64,000 nt of DNA from Cynocephalus volans (taxonomy: Eukaryota > Chordata > Mammalia > Dermoptera > Cynocephalidae), in the NCBI RefSeq assembly GCF_027409185.1, contig NC_084460.1:145188569-145252568 (forward strand), given 5' to 3'. This document shows positions 33,991 through 47,219 of the stretch, piece after piece. The translations under genes and the position numbers were made by a program. Numbering within the stretch: position 1 is the first letter of the stretch; each line of letters opens with the position of its first letter. The notes beneath the pieces were generated by a model. The model was not told the origin of the DNA, ran no database searches, and worked only from the letters and a program-made list of their open reading frames with translations.

Positions 33991-36139
33991 TATACTACAT
34001 TACTAACATTAGTTTCTTGTGCAGGAGTAGTGTAGTAATAGGAATAGGGGAAGCAGAGGAGAGAGAGCTATTTCATCCTCCATAAAAAAAGTTTCTGATA
34101 AAAATATAATATATGCCATGAGCCCTTTGTATAAAATTTTGTTATATACATGTGTGTGCATGTGGGAACCTTAAAAGGTATATAAAAAGATGGTCACCAG
34201 CATATTAATAGAAATAAGAAAAATGTTATTTTTACCTTTAGCCAGGAGAATTTGACACAGATAATTCTAATTGTAAAATTAGAAACAATCTGTAATATTT
34301 TTATGAAAATATCTATTAATGATATTTTATGAATCATGAAACTTTCCATGTAAATATTTGGTGATAGACTATTGACTAATGAGAGCAGGAATGATTTTTT
34401 GAAATAGTCAAAAGGTATTTGAAAATCGTAGAAGATATCTAAGTATAATAATCATTTTCATAATTTTTACACAATTTCAATAATTTCCTCATTAAATTTT
34501 ATTCCTAACTTTTTTATAGGTTTTATTGCTGTTATAAATAAAATATCTGATATTTTCATGAAGTAACAAAATTGCTTTATTTCTATGACTTATAAACTAT
34601 CTCCGAAAGAAAGTTCAGAATAAAATTTCCCAAACATTTTGGGGTGAAGGAATGACCTCCCATGTTCCTTGTATAGAAAACAAAAATACACTTAACACAA
34701 ATGATAACAGTTGAAATAAATCACAACTTATTCATTTAAAAAGTCAGTGTGGTAGTTTTATAGCCATACCTCTTGACACTTAAAATACATAGAAATGTTA
34801 CATGAGAACGCATTAGAAGAGCTAACTTGGTTTAACAAGTGGGGAGAATAATGAATTGTTATTCTTCAAAGTCGCTGTCTTAATAACTTCAAATAACTAT
34901 ACACATAACTCACAGAGATCCCTGTTATAATACACAAGCCTAAAATATTCACTGGAGATTATTTGCTGAAAATAGACTGTGAATGTTGAGGAAACATAGT
35001 TTTCTTCCAAAGGGATTTTGTCCTAAATAAAGTGACCTGGCTTTCTTTGAAATCCTAGTCACCAAATAATAGACATTTCTAATTTCATCTCATGAATTTG
35101 GTATAATTAAGCCAAGAAGTACTATGATTTGGGGTGTTTTTTTCCTTAAGAGTAAGATGAAGGAAAAACCTCCAGATTGGAATAAAGGAGACAGTGCTAG
35201 CTGTATTTATTGATGTTGTTCATTTTTGTCATGATTCCATGAAATTTTAAAGGTTATGTACTGAGGATGGTACAAACTCAAAGGCTAAGATTATTTTCAT
35301 TATGCAAAATCACAAATATAAGTAACGCAGATACAAGCTGCATGGCTTTTGGCTCACTTCTAAACTCATTGCATTATAAAATAAATTCTAAAGCTGTTAA
35401 ATCACTTTTGTCATGATTATTTTTTTTCCATTTACCTCATTCTTCTTTAAAATCTATTATTTATGAAATTGTATAAGTGTCTCCACTACAGTAAGACATT
35501 ATCTCCCATATGTCCAGATTCGATGGCTAGTAGAGAAGAATCTCAATGCCTTCCTGCAATTTTAATTTCTTACATAGATATCTTGCTATCATCTAAAGAC
35601 AAGCTGCAAAACTCTAAGTAAGAGAAATTGTAGAAACCACTGAACTCTCACCCAGTTCCCACAAAAACACTGGGAAACTGGAAAGTAATACTTTTCCTGA
35701 CATAAAACAGAAAATGCAGAAATGAGGCAGTGATTACTTACACACTGATTTTCATCAGTAACTCCAAAATGAATAGAGAAAACATTTATTACTTCTGTTT
35801 CTGAACTTGTTCTTTAAAAAACAAAGGAAAAGGCGAGAAAGAAATTCCCTCTATACTTCCAAAGGATTCCCTGTAGGATGAAGTAAAATTTGTTCTACTG
35901 GGCTTTGTGAGTTAATCATCATTTCACTCCCACAACTAGCAGTAACAATTAAAACAATACTTATACTCCAAAAGGATTACTGTGGGGAACATCTATACAA
36001 AACATCAATGTGCAAACTTTCAAAAATATTTTTTCCTTTCTCTTGATTTTCTTTCCAATGCCATAATCCAAATACCTTTGGATAATGGTAATTAAAATCC
36101 AAAATGCCTTTGGAAATCTAAAAGATACATTAGAGTCAC
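33991..36139. other. Distal 5' flank of OR block B, paralogous to block A
   Basis: 34540-34690 matches 6880-7060 and 63690-63850. 34985-36000 matches 11210-12290. 35868-35938 is the most conserved part. No gene. Confidence 0.65.
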
Positions 36140-36535
36140 TATATCCAAATGTGAAATTAGGATCTTCTGTTACTCCATCCCCAGTCCTAGTTATCTTCTA
36201 GCGTTCTTTACCTTGGAAAATAACACCATCAAATAATAAATTATGCAAGCCATAAACCAGGGAGATATCCTTGATACCAACCTCCCTCAGACTCCATGAA
36301 CCAACCACTGCCGAGTTGTAATTTTTATCTGCTAAAATCTCTCATTTCTATTCATTTATCTCCCTGTCTATAAGCACAACAAAATTCAAGCTATATTCAT
36401 CTCTTGCATACGCTACTGAAATAACCCAATCCATCTGCATCCACTAACACTCTCCTCCAATTCATTCTTCACTCTGACCCAAGACTGGTATTCTAAAATG
36501 TAACTTATGGCACTTCTTAACCCCACTCTATTCAC
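36140..36535 (+). mobile_element. L2 fragment, block B copy
   Basis: tattaggatcttctgtt-type region, then ccttgataccaacctccctcag and catccactaacactctcc, follow L2 as I know it. The L2 appears to resume at 37250-37345 (atttcccattgcacttaggctaaagacc) after an inserted LTR. Confidence 0.6.
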
Positions 36536-36827
36536 TGTTTTAGGCTGAAAAGTGTTCCCCCAAAATTCATGTCCTGAAACCCTAATCCCCCAGTAGCTCA
36601 GAATGTGACTGTATTTGGACACAGAGCCTTTATAGAGATGCTTAAGTTAAAACGTGGCAGTTAGGGTGGGCCTTAAACAAATTTGGCTGATATCCTTATA
36701 AGAAGAGGAAATTTTGACACATAAATCAACACCAGCTATGTGCAGGTACAGAGGAAATACCATGTTAAGAAACAATGACAAGGCAGCCATGGGAAAGCCA
36801 AGGAAAGAGACCTCAAAAGAAACCAAA

Positions 36828-37119
<292 letters not shown>

Positions 37120-37345
37120 AAAAGAAACGAGTTCTACCTATATCTTGACCTTGGACTTACAGCCTCCATAACTGTGAGAACATAAATTTCTCTTGTTTAA
37201 GCACTCAGTTTGTGGGATTTGTTACGGCATTCCTAACAAACTAGTACACCCACCCATCTCAGCCCATCACCACTTAAAACTTGTAAATTATTTCCCATTG
37301 CACTTAGGCTAAAGACCAAAATCCTCAAGACTGGGTTTTTTTTTT

Positions 37346-38249
37346 TTTTACCCCATATCATAAAACAGACCTGATATTTAACTACACACAATTTTTTACA
37401 CGTTATAGAAATTTCAGCTGCTTTAAGAAATAAACCTCAATAGCTTCATGAATTAACACAATAGAAGTTTATTTCTTCATAATATAAAATTTAAGTGGTT
37501 TCATTGTTGAGTCTATTCTTTTTGTTGTCGTTGCTTCTGTTCTAATTGGATCCTACCATCTTGTCTCTATACCATTTTCAAAATATGACTTCCATGTTTA
37601 CTGTGCTCATCTACATCAAGGATGTTAATGATATTGATTTATTGAAGAGAATGAGACAGAATGTCTCACAGTCTAGATTTTTCTTATTTTTCTTCATAAT
37701 GTTTTGTAACTTTCCTACTCTTTCTTCTTTCCACTTCTTTCCATGTATGCATAAGGCTAGATTTAGAGGCCAAATTGGGTTTTTACTAATGTTTCTGTCA
37801 AAGATACTCTAATATATGAGGTTATGTCTTCATATTTCAGCAAAATAAGAGATAGCTAAAATCTGATTGTCCCACTATTGATGATGCAAAGTTGGTATTT
37901 ACCTGGTGACAGACAGATATATTTGTCATATAGCTATACTTCTACTTGTACCTAATAAACAACCTGGAAGAGACACTTTAGAATCACTTTTTAATACCCA
38001 ATTTACCATTAAATTTCCAATTAAACTCTTCAGCATTCTTGATCTTTTTACTGAAATTAATTATTTCATCAGGGGTTGCAAATAGTGATTTTCTAATACT
38101 ATCATTGTTTCACATGTAATAGTTGGCATATTTCAACAACCTCAGAGATGAAGAAAACATTACATGTTTTCTGCCTGGCAAATTAAGAACATGGAAGTCA
38201 TTCCTCCCATTCTTGCAATAAGAAAAATGCTTTAAAAAACTAGAAATCA
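37346..38249. other. No gene recognised
   Basis: AT-rich unassigned DNA. 37440-37570 (tagaagtttatttcttcat ... ccatcttgtctctata) may be an old transposon fossil, but I cannot name it. Confidence 0.4.
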
Positions 38250-39225
38250 AATCTTCTAAGATCTATCAGAAAAATTAGGTGACAGGGTAAACTTCTCTCA
38301 AAACTGGAGAGACAGCCAGATACAGAGAATCACAACTTATCAGGAGCAGAAACACTGGAGCCACCATCAGGTAGAAATACTTAAAGGGCAATTGACAAAT
38401 TTCTGGAGACTGAGTGTGGACTAACTTGAGAGTAGTCCTACCAGATACTCACTGTGGAGATTAAGAAAAATCTGTTTATGCTTTCCTACAGGGAAAACTA
38501 TTTTTTATATACTCTCAGAGCTTTCTATTTTCTTTAACAAATGTCTTCCCAGACCTTTGCCAGAGCCTAACCAATGTGGTTTTTACAAGAGCCTAATTGA
38601 TGGTGGGGTAGGACTGGAGAGGAGTGTGAAATACTCAACATCTTATCACTACATCCATAGGCTCTTATTTAATATTAGAAGATTATAATTAAAAATACCT
38701 GGAAGACTCAGGCCCTATTTAAAAAGGAGTCTCTAGGGAAATCCAAGACAACAGGAAAGACAAAAACACAAGCAGAAATTTTAGCCTCTTACCTTTAAGC
38801 TACAGAAAACCATAAACAGCCTAACTCCTAGCCAGATAATCACAAAACCTCAGACTAAAGGCCTATTTACTTTAGTTTCTTTTACCCAATACATCATGTC
38901 TGCCCCAGAACAAAAAGTTAGAAGGTATGCTAAAAGATAAAATAAATAATTGAAAAAAATACAGTCTGAAAAGACAGGGCAAGCATCACAACAAAGGTCA
39001 GAAATGGCAAAGATTTTAGAATTGTCAGACTGGGAATTTAAAATAACTATGATTAATATGCTAAGCACACTAATGGCAAAATTGGACAATATGCAAAAGC
39101 ATATAAGTGATGCAGGCAGAGAGATGGAAACACTAAGAAAGAATCAAAAAGAAATGCCAGATATCAGAAACACCGTAACAGAAATTAGGAATGCCATCGA
39201 TGAGTTCATCAGTAGACTAGGCATG
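38250..39225 (+). mobile_element. Ancient L1 5' region and ORF1 fragment
   Basis: The frame at 38950-39230 reads an L1 ORF1-like coiled-coil segment (MLSTLMAKLDNMQKHISDAG, then a Lys-Asn-Gln-Lys-Glu-rich stretch and [11 protein letters not shown]). The upstream sequence to 38250 resembles an old L1 5' leader. It is cut off by an LTR at 39226. Confidence 0.65.
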
Positions 39226-39950
39226 TGTCTTAGTTCATTTAGACTGCTAAAACAAAATACCACCAACTGAGGACTTGCAAACAACAGAAACCTATTTCTC
39301 ATAATTCTGGAGCCTGGGAAGTCCCAGATCAAGGTGGTGGCAGATTCCCTGTCTGGTGAGGGGCCACTTCTTTATAGACAGTGCCTTCTTGCTGCATTCT
39401 TACATGGTAGAAGGGATAAATAAGCTCCTTTTGGCTTTTTCTAGAGGGGCACTGTAGTGGATTGAATTATGTCCCTCCAAAACTCCCTGAAGCTTAAATC
39501 GTGTCCCCCAAGTTTTATGTATTAGAAACTTGGTCTCCACTGTGACTGTTGAGAAGGTGGGAAATCCTATTATAGTAGTTGAAAGGTGGGACCATGCAGT
39601 AGTGAATGGATTAAAAACAGTGGTCAGGAGTGTGGTTCTGAGGGCGTTAGAAGAGAAGAGTCTGTCTTTCTTTCTCTCTCTCTGCTCTCTCTGCTTCTAC
39701 TATCTTGCAATGTGAGATCCCTGGGTCACTGTTGCCACCACCAGATGGACTTCAGCCTTTCCAGCCTCAGAAACTGTAAGCAATAAATTTTTTTCTTTAT
39801 AAATCACCCAGTTTCAAGTATTTTGTTATAAGCAACAGAAAAGGACTAATACAGGCACCTATCCCATTCATGAGGGCACCACCTTATGACCTAATCATCT
39901 CCCAAAGGTCCCACTTCTTAAGACCATTGTACTGAATATTAGGTTGATCA
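39226..39950 (-). mobile_element. MLT1-type LTR, minus strand, carrying a nested solo LTR
   Basis: gtgtcttagttcatttag... ctggagcctgggaagtcc... catgagggcaccaccttatga matches an MLT1 LTR in reverse. It is split at 39452/39854 by a younger LTR. Confidence 0.75.
39453..39853 (+). mobile_element. Solo MaLR LTR with intact target-site duplication
   Basis: 401 bp from tgtagtggattgaatt to ggactaataca, flanked by ggcac at 39448-39452 and 39854-39858. Same subfamily as the LTRs at 8484-8908 and 10459-10872. The internal region was probably lost by LTR-LTR recombination. Confidence 0.9.
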
Positions 39951-40339
39951 TTTCTAATATTGAGGGTTTTCTTTAATATAAATTTTTGATGATAAAAAGC
40001 ATCACCATCATAATAAATTACATTTTATGTTGTTTTTCAAAAACTTTGAAGGTATCACTCACATAACAATCTTAATTTCTCAGCAGGGTAAAAGCACCAA
40101 GGGTTTTTTACTTCATCTTCATGTGATGAGAAAAACACAACATGAACCAGAGCATCTGAGTTTTCATATTAGTTCTTCCACCTTTTAATTATTATGAAGT
40201 TGGAAATGTTGTACCCTCCTCGTATATCAGTTGCTTCATAATCGCTAAACTTGTATTTTTATAGTGATCTATATTTAATAGTGTACTTTCAAATATCCTG
40301 TATCAAGTCATTATCCAAATAATGAGAAAGATGTTATTT

Positions 40340-41939
40340 AAGTGCACAATTCAATAGCTTTATTAAAATTTATAGAATTGTACAACTATCACTTCAATGT
40401 AATTTTGGAATATTTTCATCACCCCTAAAAATACCCCATACCATTAACAGTCAAGCCCCATCTTTTTCTCCCCAGTCATAGGCAACAATCTACTTTCTGT
40501 CTCTGTAGATTTGCCTGTTCTAAACATTTTATATAAATTGTGTCACTATGGTTTGAATGTTTGTCCCCTCCAAAGCTCATGTTGAAACTTAATCCCTATT
40601 GTAATTGTATTAAAAGGGTGGAAAATCTAGCTATGGTATTTGAAGGGTGATGTCTTTGGGGGGTGACTGGATCATGAGGACATAGTCTGCTCATGAATCC
40701 ATTCATGGATCAATGGGTTAATGGATTAAAGGCTGTCATGGAAGGAGAATGGTAGCTTTATGTAGAGAGAAAGAGAGAATGTGAACACACTCAGACTTCT
40801 CACAATGTGATGCCCTCTGCTGCCTCAGGACCCTGCAGAGAGTCCACACCAGGAGGAAGGCCCCCACAAGATGTGCCCCCTTGATCTGACTTCTTAGCCT
40901 CCAAAATTCTTAAAAATAAATTTCTTTTCATTGTAAATTACCCAGTGTCAGGCATACTGTTATAAGCAACAGAAAATTGACTAAGACAGATATTATACAC
41001 TATGCGATCTTACTGACATCTTTCATTTAGCATAATGTTTTTAAGGTTCCTTTACATTGTAATATGTGACAGCACTTCATTCCTTTCTATTGCTGACTAA
41101 TATCCCATTGTATGGGTATACCACATTTTGTTCATCCATTCATTAGTTGAAGGACACTTGGGTTTTTTTCCCCTTCTGGGCTATTATGAATAATGCTGCT
41201 ATAAATATTCATGTAAAAGATTTTTTGTTTGGACATGTGTTCCCATCTCTTTTGATGTTACTGTAAGTAGTATTGTTTTCTTATTTTATTTTTTAATTGC
41301 TAACTGCTAGTGCATAGAAATGTAATTGACTTTGTATATTAATCTTGTATCCTGCAACACTGCTGAAATTGTTTATAAATTCTATTTGTTCTTCAGTGAA
41401 TACCTTAGGATTTTTTATAGAAAACACCATGTGGTCTGCAAATATAGTTTTATTTTTTTCTTTTCAGTCTAGATGACTTTTATTTCTTTGACATGCCTAG
41501 TTATAAAATTATAGGGGTATTTTTTGCTTTTTTTATTGTTTTTTGGAGGTTTTTTTTTTTTTTTTTCAGTTTTCTTTCTTATGATATCTTTGTTTTGCTA
41601 TCAGAGTAATAGTGACCCTACATAATGACTTGGGAAATGTTCCCACACCTTCTATATTTGGAAGAGTTTGTGAAGAGTTGGTATTAATTTTTTAAATGTG
41701 TTGCAGAATTCACCAATAAAGCCAAGTGGGCCCAGACTTTTTTTGTATGTGTAAAGTATTAAGCTACAAATTTGTCCTCCTTGTTATATAGGTTTATTCA
41801 GATTTTCTATATCTTCTGGTGTTAGTTTCAGTAGTTTGTATCTTTCTAGGAATTTATCCATTTTCTCTAAATTGTCTATTTTATTGGTATAGCATTGATC
41901 ATATTATTCCCCTATAATTCTTTTTTTATTTCTATACAG
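40340..41939 (-). mobile_element. Ancient L1 3' half, minus strand
   Basis: Reversed L1 3' UTR (tttgcctgttctaaacatttt), ORF2 3' landmarks and reverse-transcriptase codons (caccatgtggtctgcaaatat), disrupted by an LTR at 40541-40988. It resumes at 45093-45290 beyond a MaLR provirus. A 16- to 18-base T run lies at about 41551-41567. Confidence 0.8.
40541..40988 (+). mobile_element. Solo MaLR LTR
   Basis: ctatggtttgaatgtttgtcc ... ccagtgtcaggcatactgttataag ... gactaagaca, inserted in the old L1, with AATAAA at 40915 close to the LTR 3' end. Confidence 0.8.
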
Positions 41940-44900
41940 TTTGTCTTGGTTCTTTTTGTATTGATGTAACAGAATACCACAGACTGGGTAATTTATAAAG
42001 AAAAAATTCTCAGAGTTCTGGAAGCCGGGAAGTCTAATATTGAGGTGCCAACATCTGATGAGGGCCTGCATGCTGTGTAATTTTATGGCAAAAGGTGGAA
42101 GGACAAGAGGGCAAGAGAGGGCCAAACATGCTTTTATAAGCCCACTCTCCTAACAACTAACCCTCTCCTGTAATAATGACATTAATCTATTCATGAGGGA
42201 AGAGCCCTCATGACCTAATTATCTCTTGAAAAGTTCTGCTTCCCAACAGAGAATTGGGGATTAAGTTTCCAACAAGCAAACTTCAGAGGACACATTCAAA
42301 CCATAGCATTCCATCCTGTTCCCCCAAATTTATGTCCTCACAATGCAAAGTCCCAAAAGTCTAAACTCATTCCATCATCAATTCAAAAGCCCAAAGTTCA
42401 TAGTCTCATCTAGATCAGATACAGGTGAGACTCAAGGCAAAATTCATCATTAGGCAAATTCCTCCCCAGCTGTGAGGCTGTGAAATTACTGGTTTATGTG
42501 CTTTCAAGATAAAATGAAGGGATAGGCATAGTATATACATTCTCATTACAAATGGGAGAAATGGGCAAGAAGAAATGGGTAACTAGTCTCAAATAAACCC
42601 AAAATCCAACAGGGAAAACAACATTAAGTTTTAAAGCTGGAGAATAGTCTCTTTTGACTCCATGTCACACATCCTTGACACCCTAGGGAAGGGGTTGAGC
42701 CCCAAAGGCTTTAGGCGGCCTTATCCCTATGACATGCTGGGCTCAGTTCATCCAGCAGTTCTCTCAGATTGGAGTCTCATGCCTGAAGCTTTCCTAGACT
42801 AGAGCTACACACTGGTGACCTTATAGTTCTGGAATCTCAGGGGATGCTGCACTCCCACAGCTCTTCTAGGCATTGTAATAGGGGGAACTCTCTACAGTGG
42901 CTTCACCCTTATGATTCTACTGGACATTGCCTTAGTTGGAGCTCTCTGCAGTGGCTCCATGCTGTGACAAGTTTCTACCTGTGCACCCAGGCTGTTTGGA
43001 ACATTTTTTGAAATCTAGGGGAAGAAGCCATGCCCCTATAGATCTTGCATTCTGATCAACTGCAGAATTAGCACCACATGAACACCACCAAAGTTTGCAT
43101 CTTGTACCTTCCAGAATGGCAATTTGGGCTCACTCGAGACCACTTGATCTATTTCTGGGCTGGCCAAGGAGTGCTGCACCATAATGAGGGAGGCCGAGAT
43201 CCAGGGTGGCTCTGAGCAGTGAGCCATTGACAGTACCCCTGTTATAGCTGAGTTTCAGAGGAGACACACTCAGGAGGAGTTTAAAAATCTATTCTGGATG
43301 GGACTGCAACAGCCAATTCAGAGCCGTGGCCCTGAGTCCAGGGATACTTTCAGTTTTAAGCTCTTCATGGCACGCTCGTTAGCCCGCTTGATGCAGTTTA
43401 GCCAATGCAAGCAAGCCTTGAGTACATAAGCTAATTTTGCAGTTAGCCTTTATCAGGGGCTTTCCACATTTCCCTCCCCCTTTTTATTACTTCCTTAAAC
43501 AAAAACAAAATGGATGACTTTTATACAATATGGTATTACTTATGTTAACTTTAACTGACAACTAGTGACATCCTGTTAGGCATACAGGATGTTCTGCAAA
43601 AGCAAGCACAGCTGGCTTACAGAGGCTGAAATATGCAAGTTATAGCAGAGCATAAAACTTTCCACAAAAACATGTTTTGAAGCTTTTGGGTAAGGGTCTT
43701 TATCACACCTGGGTATAAGGGCAGGAAGTGTGGTTACTTGAGGAGGGGTCTTAGAAAGCTAGCCTGTTTCTCATCTACACAGGAAGGAGCTGAGAGCTGG
43801 CAGCCTGTGGTTTGCTTGCTAACACAAGCACAAGCTTGTGACCACAGAGCTACAGAGTACAAAAATATTCAGCTTTGTTTTGCAACTGGGACAAAGATGG
43901 GTTTTTTTCCAGGTTACTTGTAACACCCCAGGCCCATCCCCTAAACAATTCTGTCCTCCAGCCAGAGATGTAATAGAAGGGGCTTGTAATAGGAGAAGCA
44001 ACCTCAAAGATCATTTGAAATGCCTTTGGAATTATTCTGCTATTGTCTTGATGATCCCCTCTATCCATACTAATATACTTAGCAAATGGTTGCTTGGTCA
44101 CACCCGTGTTTTGATCATACAAACAGGCTTTTTTGTTCTTTATATGGCCAGTATGAAAATTTTCAAAATATTTCTGTTTGGCTTCTCTTTTAATTATAAA
44201 TACTATCTTTAAGTCATTTCTTTTCTCTTGCCTTGCATCTTACTTTATGTAGTTAAAGTAACCACACAGTTCCTTCAATATTTTGCCTAGAAATTTTTTC
44301 TTCCAGATATCCTACTTCATCACCCTTACATTTCTTTCATAAACCTCTAGAACATGGAAACAATTCTGCCAATTTCTACGCAACTATATAATAAGAATGG
44401 CCTTTACTCTGGTTTCCAATGCTTTGTAACTCCATTTCATCTGACTCTTTTTCAGACACTTTTACTGTCCATATTTTTACCGACATTCAGTCATGACCAC
44501 TTAAGTAATGTCTAAAAAGTTTCAGACTTTCCCTATAGTTCTCCTCTTCTTCTGAGCCCTCACCAGAATCACCTATAATGCTCCATTAATTTAAATACAG
44601 GCTTTCTCTAACCTTCTCCTCCCAAACCATCCAGCCTGTACCCATTACCCAGTTTCAAATCCACTTTAACATTTTCAGGTATTTGTTAAAGCAAAAATCT
44701 CACTATCAGTACCAATTGTCTGTCTTAGTCTGTCTTTTGCTGCTAGAATAGATTACCACAGACTGGGTAATTTATAAAGAAATGGAATTTATTTCTCATA
44801 GTTATGGATGCTGGAAAGTCCAATATCAAGGTGCTAGAAACTGTGAGGTTCTTTGCGCTGCTTCATCGTATGACAGAAGGCAGAAGGGCAAAAAGCAAGA

Positions 44901-45092
44901 GAATGAAAGAACAAGAGGAAGTCAGCCTCACTTTTATAACAAGCTCGCTATTATGATAACTAATCCTCTACTCCTGTGATAAGGACAATAATTTGTTACA
45001 ACCTAATCATCTCATATTAGGCCTCTACCTTCCAACACTGTTGCATTTAGTTTTCAAAATATGAACTTTAAGAGATATAATCAAACCATAGC
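41940..45092 (-). mobile_element. MaLR (MST-like) provirus, minus strand
   Basis: The 3' LTR at about 41940-42308 and 5' LTR at 44721-45092 (tgtcttagtctgtcttttgct) bracket 2.4 kb of internal sequence. The internal sequence shows MaLR signatures (agtaccaattg junction at 44709; aaaagtctaaactcattcc). It belongs to a different subfamily from the provirus at 8484-10872. Small ORFs at 43738-44212 are shadows in non-coding internal sequence. The element is inserted in the ancient L1. Confidence 0.82.
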
Positions 45093-45290
45093 AATTATTA
45101 GCAGGGATGGCTTTTCCTTAATTCCTTATTTTATTATTCAAGGCTTCTCTTTTATTCACAAGCTAGCTAAAAGAATGTCAATTTTGTTGATCTTTCCAAA
45201 GAATCAACATATTGGTTTTGCTAGTTTTTCTATAGTTCTTTTTTTTCAGGCAGAAAAGAATATTTTGTTATATCAATACATCCCATGCAT
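45093..45290 (-). mobile_element. Ancient L1, continuation after the provirus
   Basis: attattagcagggatggctt... aatgtcaattttgttgatcttt continues the reverse-transcriptase region broken at 41939. Confidence 0.65.
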
Positions 45291-45404
45291 TACAAAGTAA
45301 CCTAAAAATGCCAAAATTACTGAAAAAATATGTAATAGAAGGAAATTAAATCTTAAAGAATAGTTCTAAACCAGTATTGGAATATGCGAAATGTTCATAA
45401 AAAT

Positions 45405-45715
45405 ATTCATATTATCTTTTTTAATATAGACACATTTATGGGATACACATTTGACTATCAGCATATGTGTACAGTATGTGACACCCAAATCAATATCAAT
45501 AGCACGTTCATCATCACAAATCATTATTACTTTTTGTGTCCCTTGCCCAATTACCCCCTACCCACCCCTCCCCCTTCCTTTTTCCCACCTCTAGGAACTA
45601 TAGGTCTGCTCTATCCATATGAAACTTCAACCTTTTATTATCGTCTTTCTTCCTTTATTTGTTTCTTAGCTCTCATTTATAAGTGAGGACATGCAGCATT
45701 TCTCTTTCTGTGCAG
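45405..45715 (-). mobile_element. L1 3' end, minus strand
   Basis: Reversed L1 3' UTR closely similar to 20430-20730 (gcacgttcatcatcacaaatc). Confidence 0.85.
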
Positions 45716-46094
45716 GTCTGGTTGGGGGTGGGGCAGCATATTCTTAATTCTTTGCAAACAAGTTGTGTGGATGGAGTTAGTGCTCATGTGCACCAATGTA
45801 TGTTTTCAGTTAATTGCTATTGTGTGTTCTACAGTTTATGAGGCAGAGCTGGTGGCAGAGATCATGTCTAAAAATAGAACATGTTTACTCTACTGGCAGC
45901 TGCTCTGTTTCTCTTTGGACTTTGCTGGTAGCACTTGAGTTTCTGAGTTTCTCTGTAGACTGCTTGGCTCATAGTGTTGTGTGGGCTGAATAAAGACTAT
46001 TCCTACTTCAACCAAGGCTTCAAGGACCTTTTTGCCAGTTACCTAGCTCATAGTACTGCATCTGCAGGGTTAATGAATGGGCTCAAGGGGTGAG
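45716..46094. other. Unassigned, LTR-like sequence
   Basis: Contains ctgaataaagactattcctac at about 45986-46006, reminiscent of an LTR polyadenylation region. No family recognised and no coding capacity. Confidence 0.35.
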
Positions 46095-46477
46095 CACCAG
46101 AGTCCCTAGCCCTAGCCCTAGATTGTCATTATGGTTTTTTGTGGTGGTAAGATTTAGTTCTTGCTCTATCTCATTTGCATTTTTTTTCTACCTGTGGGTT
46201 TTGTGTATTTGTAGTACTGATTATCATTTTTTGGATTCCAGATGCAGGGCTTCCTTGAGTATTTCTTACAGGGCTGGTCTTGAGGTGATGAACTCCCGTA
46301 GTTTTTGTTTGTGTGGAAAATACACTATTTTCCCCTCATTTCTGAAGGATAGCCTTGCTGGTTAAAGTATTCTTGGCTGGCAGTTTTTTTCTTTTACTCT
46401 TTTGAATATATCATCTCATTTTCTTTGGGCCTGTAGAGTTTCTGTTTAGAAGTCTGCTGTTAGTCTGATAGGGTGTA
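46095..46477 (-). mobile_element. L1 internal fragment, minus strand
   Basis: Reversed L1 internal sequence (ttacagggctggtcttgaggtg; ctgaaggatagccttgctggtt), cut by an LTR at 46478. Confidence 0.65.
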
Positions 46478-46659
46478 TTAGTCTGTGTTGCTATAACAAA
46501 AATACCTGAGACTGGATAATTTACAAAGAACAGAGGTTTATTTGGCTTACAATTCTGGGACAGCTGCATCTGGCTCAGACCTCAGGCTGCTTCTACTCAT
46601 GGTGAAAAGCAGAAGGCAGCCAGCAGGTACATGCAAGCCAGGATGGGGGCAGAGCCGAA
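46478..46659 (-). mobile_element. MaLR LTR 3' part, minus strand
   Basis: gtgtattagtctgtgttgct ... acctgagactggataatttac is the reversed 3' part of an MST-like LTR. Similarity to the LTR at 22800-23184 is high (gctgcttctactcat). It passes into the minisatellite instead of continuing to the LTR start. Confidence 0.7.
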
Positions 46660-46925
46660 GGCCCCAGCCACACTCCCTGATGTTCACAACCAGCCCAGTG
46701 ACAACCACCAGGCCACTGCCAGATGCACCACAGGCTCCAGAGCCAGGCCAGTAGGGGACCACGGGCCTTGGCCATGGTCCTCCACATCTGCCTACAACCC
46801 AGTGATGACCATGAGGCCACTGGCGGAAATGCACTGTGCTCCTGAGCTGGGTCAGTGGGGGTGAAGGGCCTCAGTAAAACCACCCCCGCAACATCCACAT
46901 CTAGCCCAGCAATGATAATTGAGCT
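46660..46925. repeat. GC-rich ~104-bp minisatellite (locus 2)
   Basis: Units start at 46660 (ggccccagcca), 46764 (ggccttggccatg) and 46867 (ggcctcag), giving spacings of 104 and 103 bp. Each carries a cccagtgatgaccat-like core and aggccactg. The unit matches the repeat at 546-830. The third unit fades at about 46925 into an L1 3' end. Confidence 0.75.
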
Positions 46926-46929
46926 TTTT

Positions 46930-47160
46930 TGTCTTGTAATTTAGTCTTAATTTCTAAAATGATTAGCATATTCATTCTTATAAACCGGGATTTTCCTTTA
47001 TGCCCTTTACCCGACCTATCACCCCAAACCACCTCCTTCCCACCTCCCCATCTCTAGTATCCTTAGGTTTATTCTCTCCCTCTTAATGTTACCTTTTGTT
47101 GTCATTTCCTTATTTCAATCAAGCTTTGTTTCTACATGCATACTTGTGCTCTTATTCTCA
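46930..47160 (-). mobile_element. L1 3' end, minus strand
   Basis: tttatgccctttacccgacc ... aggtttattctctccctc is a reversed L1 3' UTR of the same variety as the tiny insert at 27665-27768. Confidence 0.65.
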
Positions 47161-47219
47161 AATGCATTACATTTCAACATGTAAGAAAGCCAGTAATTCA
47201 ATTTTAAATATATCATTTT

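Noticed and set aside
43738-44212. Overlapping ORFs of 60-124 codons on both strands
   Set aside because: They lie inside the non-coding internal region of a MaLR provirus and show no recognisable protein.
46100-46125. Telomere-like ccctag repeats
   Set aside because: Only two to three imperfect units, not TTAGGG-type. They do not extend and lie within L1-derived DNA.
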